A stretch of 64,000 bases of DNA from an uncultured Hyphomicrobiales bacterium. GTDB taxonomy: Bacteria > Pseudomonadota > Alphaproteobacteria > Rhizobiales > Beijerinckiaceae. The stretch spans positions 1-64,000 of the forward strand of contig CAIJVU010000059.1 in NCBI GenBank assembly GCA_903824185.1, written 5' to 3'. Below the pieces are notes generated by a model. It was not told the origin of the DNA and searched no databases. It saw only the letters and a list, made by a program, of their open reading frames with translations. The position numbers and the translations under genes were made by a program. This document shows, piece by piece, positions 45,368 through 53,365 of the stretch. Position 1 is the first letter of the stretch. Each line of letters opens with the position of its first letter.

Positions 45368-45717
45368 GAAAAAATTTGGGATTAATCAACCGAACCGCTA
45401 TGGCGCGGGTATACACACGTCCATCAAAAAGGTGCTGCCGGTAATGAACCGAGCGTCAGTCGCCATGAGCAAAACACAAATTTTTTACTGACCCCACCGA
45501 GAGAATCTACGAAGCCAAAAGGCGATTGTTCAATCGGTTATGACAAGTGAAAAAACTGTGCGTTCACAATAATAAGCCCTATCTATCGTACCGGATCTAT
45601 TATCAAAATGTTGATTGCGTCAGTCTCTGCTGCGTACCAAACGCACCCGCAGCCAATGCTCGCTTTCAAAATAACTCAGTTTTGGAATTTATCGGGCAAT
45701 GACCCTTAGAAATATTT
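45368..45717. other. Intergenic region after the AroQ operon
   Basis: About 350 bp, AT-rich towards the right, with no supported gene. No clear terminator is seen after the ATPase stop. A short TGACCCC run near 45490 is like an IS end but has no partner. Confidence 0.4.
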
Positions 45718-45776
45718 GGCGGACCACAAATGATCAAACTGATAACTTCTATGTTGTTGAATTGACGCTATAAATT
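45718..45776 (+). repeat. Dispersed repeat, right copy
   Basis: AACTGATAACTTCTATG followed by TTGTTGA (45736-45760) matches the copy at 35445-35468 with one mismatch; surrounding positions are also similar. Same orientation as the left copy. The ~120 bp between this repeat and the next gene hold nothing recognisable. Confidence 0.6.
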
Positions 45777-45900
45777 TTATCATTCTGTTTTGATCAACAA
45801 TACTGTGTTGTCTGTGATTAAACCGAGATTACCGCAACAGAATTTGACCCCATGACAGGGTATAATTTTCTACGATTTGTTAGAATATCAAAGGGCTTAT

Positions 45901-46716
45901 TTATTTGGGGGCGCTGTCATCCGAGCGGGGAGGATAAACAGGCTTTTCTTTGACAATGATTTTCTTGGCGGTGTTGGAGCGCAGATGCATTAGATTTTCT
46001 TGCATCAATTCCATCTGCATATGTTGCATTTCCGACAAGCGCTGCCACTGCTTGGTCAGCAGATAATCGAGTTTTTCCTGAATGTGTTGAATTTCAAGTT
46101 CGGCTTTCAAATTCACTTTATAATCATTGAGCGAGCGCAACCGATCTTTTGACTCTTGGCGGTGTTGGCTCATCATGATGATGGGCGCTTGGATGGCGGC
46201 AAGCGTCGACAAGACCAAATTCAGCAAGATGAAGGGATAGGCGTCAAAGGCTCGCTCTTCGCCAACATAGAGATTATAGCCCATCCAGATTGTGATGAAT
46301 AAAAAGAAGCTGATCAAAAAGGCCCATGACCCGCCAAAAGACGCGAGAATGTCAGAGACACGTTCGCCAAAGGTCCGTTGATCGTCGAAATCCTCTTCGA
46401 TGTTTTCCACGATCGTGTCGTGGTCGGCGAGGGCTTCCGCCACTTTTTTGTCGAGCTCGGTTAATTCGCCATGCTCTTCAATGAGCATTTCTTCGACATA
46501 TTTGGTGCGGTAACGCTCAACCTCGCTGAGGCTAATCATCGAATTTTCGTCGATATTCGGGTAGTCTTGTTTGATGCGGTCAGCAAGAGACGGACGCAAA
46601 CTGTCGACAACCACCATTTGCTTGCGGGGGAGTTCCCGTCCGGTGATTTCACACACTAATTTTTTTGGCTTTTTGGGTGACGTCGTATGGTTGTCATCTT
46701 CTGAGTGATCTTGCAT
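45901..46716 (-). CDS. DUF1003 membrane protein
   Basis: A 271-residue protein. A cytoplasmic N-terminal part contains CEITGRELPRKQMVVVDSLR, a Cys-containing motif typical of this family. Two membrane segments follow (FLISFFLFITIWMGYNLYV; YPFILLNLVLSTLAAIQAPI), with the characteristic IMMSQHRQESKDRLRSLNDY right after them, then a long helical, probably coiled-coil tail. ATG 46716 is preceded by GGAGAG; an in-frame ATG 20 codons upstream is less likely. Function of DUF1003 is unknown. Confidence 0.85.
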   Translation of the reverse strand: MQDHSEDDNHTTSPKKPKKLVCEITGRELPRKQMVVVDSLRPSLADRIKQDYPNIDENSMISLSEVERYRTKYVEEMLIEEHGELTELDKKVAEALADHDTIVENIEEDFDDQRTFGERVSDILASFGGSWAFLISFFLFITIWMGYNLYVGEERAFDAYPFILLNLVLSTLAAIQAPIIMMSQHRQESKDRLRSLNDYKVNLKAELEIQHIQEKLDYLLTKQWQRLSEMQHMQMELMQENLMHLRSNTAKKIIVKEKPVYPPRSDDSAPK

Positions 46717-46852
46717 AACGCTCTCCACATAAAATCCATCCTTCAATATGAAGCGTATGTGAAACTTATGTGACAAATAAGCCGGCGTTTATAGTCTAAC
46801 AAAAAGCACCTATGTTTGGTCCAAGCCAAACAATCCTCACAAGGACAGCGAA

Positions 46853-47197
46853 ATGATCAAACCCTATCTCTATCTCGCTGTGGCCATTTTCAGCGAAGTG
46901 CTGGCAACAACGGCCCTCAAAGCGTCAGAGGGTATGACCAAATTACTGCCAAGCCTTGCTCTTATGGCGGGATATGGTTTGGCGTTCTGGTGTTTGTCGA
47001 TTGCTGTCAAGTCGATACCCGTCGGCTTGGCTTATGCTTTATGGTCGGGCTTTGGCATTGTCATGATCGCCAGCATTGGCTGGTATTTTTATGGCCAGAC
47101 ATTGAATATGACGGCCTGTCTGGGCATCGTCTTGATCTTGATCGGCTCTGTCTGTGTGGTTCTTAGCGATGGCGCCGTGATGGGACCGCAGGATTAA
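46853..47197 (+). CDS. SMR-family small multidrug efflux protein
   Basis: A 114-residue EmrE/SugE-like four-helix membrane protein. The key Glu of helix 1 is present (AIFSEVLATTALKAS), as are VGLAYALWSGFGIVMI and GWYFYGQTLN, so proton-coupled export of cationic drugs such as quaternary amines is plausible. It fits the EmrE rather than the SugE (guanidinium) pattern by the WSG motif, but I cannot separate them with certainty. Convergent with the next gene, 10 bp apart. Confidence 0.88.
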   Translation: MIKPYLYLAVAIFSEVLATTALKASEGMTKLLPSLALMAGYGLAFWCLSIAVKSIPVGLAYALWSGFGIVMIASIGWYFYGQTLNMTACLGIVLILIGSVCVVLSDGAVMGPQD

Positions 47198-47207
47198 ATA
47201 CGTCGCC

Positions 47208-47825
47208 TCACCACATGGTTTTGGCTGCACGCGATGACCATTCGCGATCATAATCAGGGCCGCCAATGCGGGCATCACTCAAGTGAGCCAAAATCTGTCC
47301 GGCTGTGGGTAAATCTTCAGACTGGACAAAGTGCTCTGGCGACCAGAGCGCGGACCGGATCATCGCGCGGCCGCATTGAAAATAAATCGCGTCAATATCA
47401 ATCACAATGACAGAGCGCGGCCTTTGACCCTCTACGGCAAAACTGTCTAACAAAGCGGGATCCGCATGGATCTGGGCGCGCCCATTGATCCTGAGCGCAT
47501 TGTTGTGGCCGGGAATGAGAAACATCAGGGCAATACGCGGATCGCGAACAATGTTGCGTAACGAATCAATGCGATTATTGCCCCGCCGGTCCGGCATCAT
47601 GATTTGACGCGGGGATACAATGCGCACCAATTCACCCCGACGGTCGCCGCGCGGCGAGCAATCAAGTCCTTCTGGGCCCGATGTCGCAAGCGCAACAAAG
47701 GTCGCATGACGAAGCAATTTCTCGTAATCTTCGTTGATATAATCGATCTCTTTGACAAGGGATGTGTCAGCAGGACGACCATAGAGTTCTTCAAGCTCAG
47801 CAAGCGTGGTGAGGGGAGAATTCAT
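47208..47825 (-). CDS. Pyridoxamine 5'-phosphate oxidase-like FMN-binding protein
   Basis: A 205-residue split-barrel protein of the MSMEG_1061/DR2398-type group: HATFVALATSGPEGLDCSPR GD (FMN-site strand), IMMPDRRGNNRIDSLRNIV, LMFLIPGHNNALRINGRA and C-terminal WSPEHF. It begins three bases after the hexapeptide transferase gene stops, so it is the last gene of that operon. No direct phosphonate role is known. Confidence 0.82.
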   Translation of the reverse strand: MNSPLTTLAELEELYGRPADTSLVKEIDYINEDYEKLLRHATFVALATSGPEGLDCSPRGDRRGELVRIVSPRQIMMPDRRGNNRIDSLRNIVRDPRIALMFLIPGHNNALRINGRAQIHADPALLDSFAVEGQRPRSVIVIDIDAIYFQCGRAMIRSALWSPEHFVQSEDLPTAGQILAHLSDARIGGPDYDREWSSRAAKTMW

Positions 47826-47828
47826 CGG

Positions 47829-48455
47829 TCAATGGCTTTCATATTTTTCCAAAAAGGCTTCAACACTCAAATTGCGGAAATCATGCAAAGCATGGCGCAA
47901 TGCGTCATGTTGCCAATCCCACCAAGCCAGCAACAAGAGACGCTCGGCGATCGCTTCGGGAAAACGGCGCTTGATGGGTTTTGCCGCAACGCCGCCGACG
48001 ATGGTGTAAGGTGCGACATCTTTACTCACCACAGCACCCGCGGCAATCACCGCACCAGTGCCGATATGGCAGCCGGGCAGCACCACGACACCATGCCCGA
48101 TCCACACATCATGACCGATGGTCACTGCATGCGCGCGGCGCCAGTCAAAAAATGCATCCTCGTCTTCCACATCATCGAAATAATCGGAAGCGCGATAAGT
48201 GAAATGGGCCTGTGTTGCCCGTTGCATCGGATGATTGCCAGGATTGATGCGGACATGGGCAGCAATGGAACAAAATTTTCCGATGGTGGTATAAATGACA
48301 TCGCCATCATTGACGATATAAGAATAATCATCCATCGTTGTTTCAGTAATTTTGGTACGGGCGCCAACCTCTGTATAGTGACCCAATTTGGATTGAGTCA
48401 CTTTGGCACTCGGATCAATCTGTGGCTCAATTCCCAATCTGCTTTTGCGTGTCAT
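47829..48455 (-). CDS. Phosphonate-cluster hexapeptide acyltransferase
   Basis: A 208-residue left-handed beta-helix protein with hexapeptide repeats (IDPSAKVTQSKLGHYTEVGA; IGHDVWIGHGVVVLPGCHIG; GAVIAAGAVVSKDVAPYTIV GGVAAKPIKRRF split here) and the active-site His in RINPGNHPMQRATQAHFTYR. It fits the phosphonate-associated transferase family (TIGR03308-type) found in phn clusters, whose acceptor is not established. Its start codon overlaps that of phnN on the opposite strand. Confidence 0.8.
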   Translation of the reverse strand: MTRKSRLGIEPQIDPSAKVTQSKLGHYTEVGARTKITETTMDDYSYIVNDGDVIYTTIGKFCSIAAHVRINPGNHPMQRATQAHFTYRASDYFDDVEDEDAFFDWRRAHAVTIGHDVWIGHGVVVLPGCHIGTGAVIAAGAVVSKDVAPYTIVGGVAAKPIKRRFPEAIAERLLLLAWWDWQHDALRHALHDFRNLSVEAFLEKYESH

Positions 48456-49035
48456 GGACCAACATTCCTCTCTTGATCAATTCGGTGCTTGCGTGTTCAT
48501 TGTCGGGCCATCAGGCGCAGGCAAAGATACGCTCATGGATTATGCGCGCGCCCATCTTCCGCAGGATGGATCGTTCCATTTTGTCCGCCGTATGATCACC
48601 CGCCCTGTGCAAGCGCAAAGCGAGGATCATGATAGTTGCAGCCTCGATGAATTTGAAACAGCCCAAAAAGCAGGCGCATTTGCTTTGGTCTGGCAATCGC
48701 ATGGTTTGCATTATGGCCTGCCGGTCTCAATGATTGCAGACATGCAAAGAGGTGTGACCGTCATTGCCAATATTTCGCGCACAAAAGTGGAAGAAGCCGA
48801 AGCTTTGGCCAAGACCCATAGATGCCGCGCAACCCTTGTGACCATCACGGCCTCTCCTGATATTTTACTGAGCCGTTTGACGGCCCGCGGGCGTGAAAAC
48901 GCCCAAGATATTGCAGCCCGCCTGAAACGGGAGGCGCCCTGCACCACCCATTATGCCCGTGCCGTCACCATTCTCAATGACAGCTCTGTGGAAGAGGCCG
49001 GTCAGGCCTTGGTTGAAGCGATCAAGACTGCCTGA
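48454..49035 (+). CDS. phnN: Ribose 1,5-bisphosphate phosphokinase
   Basis: Makes PRPP from ribose 1,5-bisphosphate and ATP, recycling the sugar released by the C-P lyase route. About 193 residues from ATG 48454, guanylate-kinase-like: Walker A FIVGPSGAGKDTL, FVRRMITRPVQAQSEDHDSC and FALVWQSHGLHYGLP. Unlike the other phn genes it is on the plus strand. Its start overlaps that of the hexapeptide gene and its stop lies four bases from that of the DUF1045 gene. Confidence 0.88.
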   Translation: MDQHSSLDQFGACVFIVGPSGAGKDTLMDYARAHLPQDGSFHFVRRMITRPVQAQSEDHDSCSLDEFETAQKAGAFALVWQSHGLHYGLPVSMIADMQRGVTVIANISRTKVEEAEALAKTHRCRATLVTITASPDILLSRLTARGRENAQDIAARLKREAPCTTHYARAVTILNDSSVEEAGQALVEAIKTA

Positions 49036-49039
49036 TCCG

Positions 49040-49744
49040 TTAGACAAGATCCACATGATGGATAATTTTGAATTTCTGTGTGCTGTCGTCTTGTTTAAAC
49101 AAAACAAGACGATCAATGCTGACAGGCTGGTGGCCGCAGGCCTTTAAATAAAGCTCTTGCAGCGTGTACTGTAGCGGTTCACGCTCATCGGCATGGATCG
49201 GCCCCGTCAGCGTCATATGAAAACGGAAATCCTCCATCACGTAAGGATAGCCCCAACGGTCGAGCTGCGCGATTTGGCGTTCAGTCAGCGGGCTTTGTAA
49301 ACGGCGCTGCCGATCATGGGCAGTGAGAGGGGCGCGGAAGCGATCAAAATAGTCAACGGTCTGTGCCGCCAGCGCTTGCAAATCAGCACTTTGGGTTTGT
49401 GGTACCAATGCAATAAAAGAGCCGATGGTTTTCAATATCAGCGAAGGGAGAGACACAGCACGCGCCGTTTCTTTGAAGCCCTGCATGGCCTGTTGCAAAG
49501 CGTCTTCGTCGGTTTCCTCGTGCAAATAAAACGGCGCTTTTAACGTGGCATGAAAGCCATAGCGGCGCGGCTCGCGTGTCAAAGCCATCCAATTATCAGC
49601 GGTTTGACCCTCGGGAATAATGGCCTGTGTCGGCTTGCCGGTCGCTGCGTCATAGCCGATCAATTCCGAACCAAAACGCCATAAGGGTGTGTCAGGCGCA
49701 GGCGCATAATAAAGGGCATAGCGGGCGGACGACGTCGACATCAT
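49040..49744 (-). CDS. Phn-operon DUF1045 protein (2H-phosphoesterase fold)
   Basis: A 234-residue protein found in phn operons of Alpha- and other Proteobacteria (TIGR03223/DUF1045). The two HxT motifs of the 2H phosphoesterase superfamily are present: RRYGFHATLKAPF and FRFHMTLTGPI, so hydrolysis or transfer at a cyclic phosphate, possibly the 1,2-cyclic ribosyl phosphate of this pathway (the step PhnP performs in E. coli), is plausible; no phnP is visible. Its start overlaps the phnM stop by one base (TAATG). Confidence 0.8.
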   Translation of the reverse strand: MMSTSSARYALYYAPAPDTPLWRFGSELIGYDAATGKPTQAIIPEGQTADNWMALTREPRRYGFHATLKAPFYLHEETDEDALQQAMQGFKETARAVSLPSLILKTIGSFIALVPQTQSADLQALAAQTVDYFDRFRAPLTAHDRQRRLQSPLTERQIAQLDRWGYPYVMEDFRFHMTLTGPIHADEREPLQYTLQELYLKACGHQPVSIDRLVLFKQDDSTQKFKIIHHVDLV

Positions 49745-50889
49745 TAAAAGGCTTTATGACCGGAACACCAGAGGTTGCGAATAAGCGGCGTATCACCCAA
49801 CACGCGGAATTGCAGGATATCGGAGCGCAGGCCCGCTTTCAGATGACCCCTGTCTTTGAGATCCAGCATATCGGCGATTTTACATGTCACCATGCCCATG
49901 GCCCGATGCAGGGAAATGTCATGCTTGTTGTTGAGCTTCACGATGGCTTGCATCAGGCTGGCGGGGACATAATCTGAGGACAATCCGTCGAGCAGTCCCA
50001 ATTCTGTAAGATGCGCTGCCGATACGCCACCTGAATGGGAGCCGCCGCGCACGATATTGGGCGCACCGGCAATGGTGCCAAGCCCGTGTTTCTGGGCGGC
50101 TTGGGCCGCTTCAACGGTTGTCGGAAATTCCGATATCACCGCACCACTGGCGATGCCGGCCTGGACATCCTCCTCGGTTGTATCATCATGGGTGGCAATC
50201 GGTATTCCGCGAGATCCGAACATCTCGATAATCAGCGGCCAGTTTTTCTCACGATTTCTGGGGCCGCTTTCCATGCGATAGGCCACGTCTTTTTCGTGCT
50301 GGTCTTCCGTCTTCTCGCCGGAGCCGAGATTATAGCGTTTGAGATCTTCCAGATTTCGCCATTGCCGCATGCCGGGGGTGTGATCCATCAAGGAGATCAG
50401 TTGCACAAGCGGATGATCGACATAGGGCGTGACGTCTTCGATCAATTCATTGCCGGTCAATTCACAGCGGATATGGATGCGATGGTCAATGCGAAACAGA
50501 TTGTGCTTTGTGCCTTCGGTTAAAGCGTCGATCACCTGCGGGAAAATATCGCGGCGGAAATCTTTTTGCCCGAAAATAGAACCGGCACAGATGGAGTCAT
50601 AGACCGTTGTCACGCCAGATGCGGCCATTTGCGCGTCATGGGCAAGAGCAGCGGCCACGCTATTGGGCCAATAGACACCGGGACGCGGCACAAAATGCTT
50701 TTCCATATTGTCGGTATGCATTTCGATGAGACCGGGCGCGATATAATCACCCTCGACATCAATGGCTTGGGGTAATTGGCTGCGGCCTTGATCCACACTG
50801 ACAATCTTGTCTTGATTGAAACAAATCGTGCCTGTGATGATTTCGTCTTCAAGGATCACTTGCGCATTGGTCAGGATGATATCAGTCAT
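49744..50889 (-). CDS. phnM: Alpha-D-ribose 1-methylphosphonate 5-triphosphate diphosphatase
   Basis: Removes pyrophosphate from the 5'-triphosphate intermediate, giving the PhnJ substrate. A 381-residue amidohydrolase-fold enzyme with IAPGLIEMHTDNMEKHFVPR PGVYWP (metal His-x-Asp region, split here), VYDSICAGSIFG, HDDTTEEDVQAGIASGAVIS EFPTTVEAA and NIVRGGSHSGGVSA. Length is typical. It follows phnL by three bases and couples to DUF1045. Confidence 0.93.
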   Translation of the reverse strand: MTDIILTNAQVILEDEIITGTICFNQDKIVSVDQGRSQLPQAIDVEGDYIAPGLIEMHTDNMEKHFVPRPGVYWPNSVAAALAHDAQMAASGVTTVYDSICAGSIFGQKDFRRDIFPQVIDALTEGTKHNLFRIDHRIHIRCELTGNELIEDVTPYVDHPLVQLISLMDHTPGMRQWRNLEDLKRYNLGSGEKTEDQHEKDVAYRMESGPRNREKNWPLIIEMFGSRGIPIATHDDTTEEDVQAGIASGAVISEFPTTVEAAQAAQKHGLGTIAGAPNIVRGGSHSGGVSAAHLTELGLLDGLSSDYVPASLMQAIVKLNNKHDISLHRAMGMVTCKIADMLDLKDRGHLKAGLRSDILQFRVLGDTPLIRNLWCSGHKAF

Positions 50890-50892
50890 GGG

Positions 50893-51630
50893 TCAAGCCG
50901 CCGATTTAAGAGTGGAAAGGTCGAGATAGCGCGTTGCGACAGCATCGCGGACAACCTCATCATGAAAAATGCCCACAATGGCCGCTCCCGCTTTGCGCGT
51001 GGCAGTAATCAGATCCATGACAATATGACGGTTGCCTGCATCAAGCGAGGCGGTCGGTTCGTCAAGCAGCATGATCGGGGTGGGATCAACAAAACTGCGC
51101 GCAATATTGACGCGTTGCTGCTCGCCGCCCGAAAAGGTCGAGGGCGGCAATAGCCATAAGCGTTCGGGCAGGTTCAAGCGCTCAAGCATGGATTTGGCGC
51201 GGCTTTCCGCCTCGGCCTCGGGCACATGCCGCCGCAACATCGGATCTTTGACAATATCAAGCGTGCTGACACGCGGGATCACCCGCAAAAACTGGCTGAC
51301 ATAGGAAATGGTCTGCCGACGCAAGGCCAAAACCTCACGCGCTCGGGCATGGACAATATCCACCACCTCATCATGATGACGCACAAAAACATGGCCCGTG
51401 GTGGGTTTGTAATTGGCATAAAGAATCCGCAGCAAAGTGGATTTGCCCGCACCCGAGGGGCCGGAGAGGACCAGACATTCCCCTTTGGCGACACTGAAAC
51501 TAATATTGTTCATGACAGGAAGGGTGATACCGCCCTGATTATGCAGCACAAATGATTTGGAGATCTGCTCGGCGCGGATCATCGGGTCGGTCGCGATGTT
51601 GGTCATGCGGGTGGTTTGCCTCTCTCTCAT
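50893..51630 (-). CDS. phnL: C-P lyase complex ATP-binding subunit
   Basis: A 245-residue ABC-type ATPase that with PhnG, H and I forms the ribosyl-methylphosphonate triphosphate synthase machinery; it acts in the cytoplasm, not in transport. Walker [30 protein letters not shown] (PhnL-specific), FSGGEQQRVNIARSF signature, IMLLDEPTASLDAGN. The start may be ATG 51630 or 51606; neither has a strong ribosome site. It begins 17 bp after phnK. Confidence 0.92.
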   Translation of the reverse strand: MRERQTTRMTNIATDPMIRAEQISKSFVLHNQGGITLPVMNNISFSVAKGECLVLSGPSGAGKSTLLRILYANYKPTTGHVFVRHHDEVVDIVHARAREVLALRRQTISYVSQFLRVIPRVSTLDIVKDPMLRRHVPEAEAESRAKSMLERLNLPERLWLLPPSTFSGGEQQRVNIARSFVDPTPIMLLDEPTASLDAGNRHIVMDLITATRKAGAAIVGIFHDEVVRDAVATRYLDLSTLKSAA

Positions 51631-51647
51631 GACAATTCAATGACACT

Positions 51648-52433
51648 CTAGGCCGCCAAAACTGCCGAGGCCAGAAGCTGCGTATAGGCATGATGCGGAT
51701 CATCCAACACCTGATCAGTCAGGCCCTGTTCCACGACATGTCCGTCTTTCATCACCATCAGCCGGTCGGTCAGCAAGCGGGCCACGGCCAGATCATGGGT
51801 AACGATCACAGCCGCAATACCCAGATCGCGCACCAAGACGCGCAAAAGATCCAGAAGGCGCGCCTGCACAGACACATCCAGTCCGCCGGTGGGTTCATCC
51901 ATAAAAACAAGACGGGGCTCTGAAACCAGAACGCGGGCAATTTGCAACCGTTGCTGCATGCCGCCTGAAAATTGCCGCGGCTGGTCATCGATGCGGGTCG
52001 AGCCGATTTCCACGCGCTGCAACCAATTCAATGCATGATCGCGGATCGATCCGTAATGACGATCGCCCCGATCCATAAGCCGTTCACCAATATTGCCGCC
52101 CGCACTTACATCCATCCGCAAACCATCACGCGGGTTTTGATGCACAATGCCCCATGCCGTGCGCATGAGATGGCGGCGGGTGGATTCGGGCAGTGTAAAA
52201 ATATTCACAAAGGCATTGTCATGCCGAAACAAAACATCCCCCGCTGTCGGCATATCGATTCCGGCCAGACAGCGTAACAAGGTTGATTTGCCCGAGCCGG
52301 ACTCGCCGACAATGCCCAGCACTTCACCCGGCCAGAGCGAGAAGGAAATATCTTCGCAACCGATGCGCGCGCCATAATGGCGCGACAGATTTTTGACCTC
52401 GAGCAAGGGTTCCGTTTGCAGATCATGGCTCAT
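51648..52433 (-). CDS. phnK: C-P lyase complex ATP-binding subunit
   Basis: A 261-residue ABC-type ATPase that docks on the PhnGHIJ core. Walker A GESGSGKST, AWGIVHQNPRDGLRMDVSAG (a PhnK hallmark), ERLMDRGDRHYG, FSGGMQQRLQIARVL and LVFMDEPTGGLDVSVQARLL. ATG 52433 overlaps the phnJ stop by ATGA; the open frame extends 38 codons further inside phnJ without homology. Confidence 0.93.
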   Translation of the reverse strand: MSHDLQTEPLLEVKNLSRHYGARIGCEDISFSLWPGEVLGIVGESGSGKSTLLRCLAGIDMPTAGDVLFRHDNAFVNIFTLPESTRRHLMRTAWGIVHQNPRDGLRMDVSAGGNIGERLMDRGDRHYGSIRDHALNWLQRVEIGSTRIDDQPRQFSGGMQQRLQIARVLVSEPRLVFMDEPTGGLDVSVQARLLDLLRVLVRDLGIAAVIVTHDLAVARLLTDRLMVMKDGHVVEQGLTDQVLDDPHHAYTQLLASAVLAA

Positions 52434-53365
52434 GCGTCTTGCTCCTTGCGGGAGGCGGCACCAGATTTGCCATAAGCATCGGGCGCGCGTTGGGATCCGT
52501 GATGGCCCGCGGCCTGCCGGCTTTCGCAATAATCGGTGTCTGAGCACACAAACATGCGCCCGCCTTTGTCATCAATGATCACTTCATCAAGATAGCTGTC
52601 TTTGGCATTGCAAAGCGCGCAAGGCTCAGACCAGCTCTGGATGGTGAAGGGATAATCCTCGAAATCCAGACTCTTCACCGATGTATAAGGCGGGATTGCA
52701 TAGATGCGTTTTTCACGTCCTGCGCCGAATAATTGCAGCGCGGGCATCTGGTCCATTTTCGGATTGTCGAATTTCGGAATCGGTGTCGGCGAGGTGACAT
52801 AACGGCCATTGACCATAACCGGATAGGAATAGGTTGTTGCTACATGGCCAAAGCGCGCAATGTCTTCATAGAGCCTGACATGCATCAATCCATATTCTGC
52901 CCAAGCATGCATTTTCCGTGTTTCCGCCTCTGATGATTCCAGTTTGCGCAGCGGTTCGGGTTGTGGAACCTGATACACCAAAATCTGTTTGTTGGTCATC
53001 GGAAATTCAGGAATCCGATGGCGTGTTTGAATAATGCTAGCATCCGCCGTGCGCTCGGTCGTGGCCACTCCAGTCACACGGGCAAAAAACCGCCGGATCG
53101 ACACCGCATTGGTGGTATCATCAGCGCCTTGGTCAATCACTTTGAAACAATCGTCAGGACCGAGCAAAGCCGCCGAGATTTGAATCCCGCCGGTTCCCCA
53201 GCCGCGCGCCAAAGGCATTTCACGCGAACCAAACGGCACCTGATAACCAGGAATGGCGACAGCCTTCAGCAAAGCGCGTCTGATCATCCGTTTGGTCTGT
53301 TCATCGAGATAACCAAAATTATAATTCTGGTCATGCGCGGTGAGAGAAAGAGCAGAGACAGTCAT
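52430..53365 (-). CDS. phnJ: Carbon-phosphorus lyase, radical SAM subunit
   Basis: The enzyme that breaks the C-P bond of ribose-1-methylphosphonate 5-phosphate, releasing methane from methylphosphonate. 311 residues. Four cysteines, C249, C252, C274 and C280 (EPCALC...FVCSDTDYC), have the same spacing as E. coli C241/244/266/272, three of which hold the 4Fe-4S cluster and one the glycyl/thiyl chemistry; the conserved Gly-rich stretch GWGTGGIQ is also present. ATGA overlaps with phnI and phnK. Confidence 0.96.
   Translation of the reverse strand: MTVSALSLTAHDQNYNFGYLDEQTKRMIRRALLKAVAIPGYQVPFGSREMPLARGWGTGGIQISAALLGPDDCFKVIDQGADDTTNAVSIRRFFARVTGVATTERTADASIIQTRHRIPEFPMTNKQILVYQVPQPEPLRKLESSEAETRKMHAWAEYGLMHVRLYEDIARFGHVATTYSYPVMVNGRYVTSPTPIPKFDNPKMDQMPALQLFGAGREKRIYAIPPYTSVKSLDFEDYPFTIQSWSEPCALCNAKDSYLDEVIIDDKGGRMFVCSDTDYCESRQAAGHHGSQRAPDAYGKSGAASRKEQDA

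Noticed and set aside
45485-45860. Possible MITE with TGACCCC ends, like the IS end at the left edge
   Set aside because: The two runs are in direct, not inverted, orientation, are too short, and a similar run also occurs by chance before polA.
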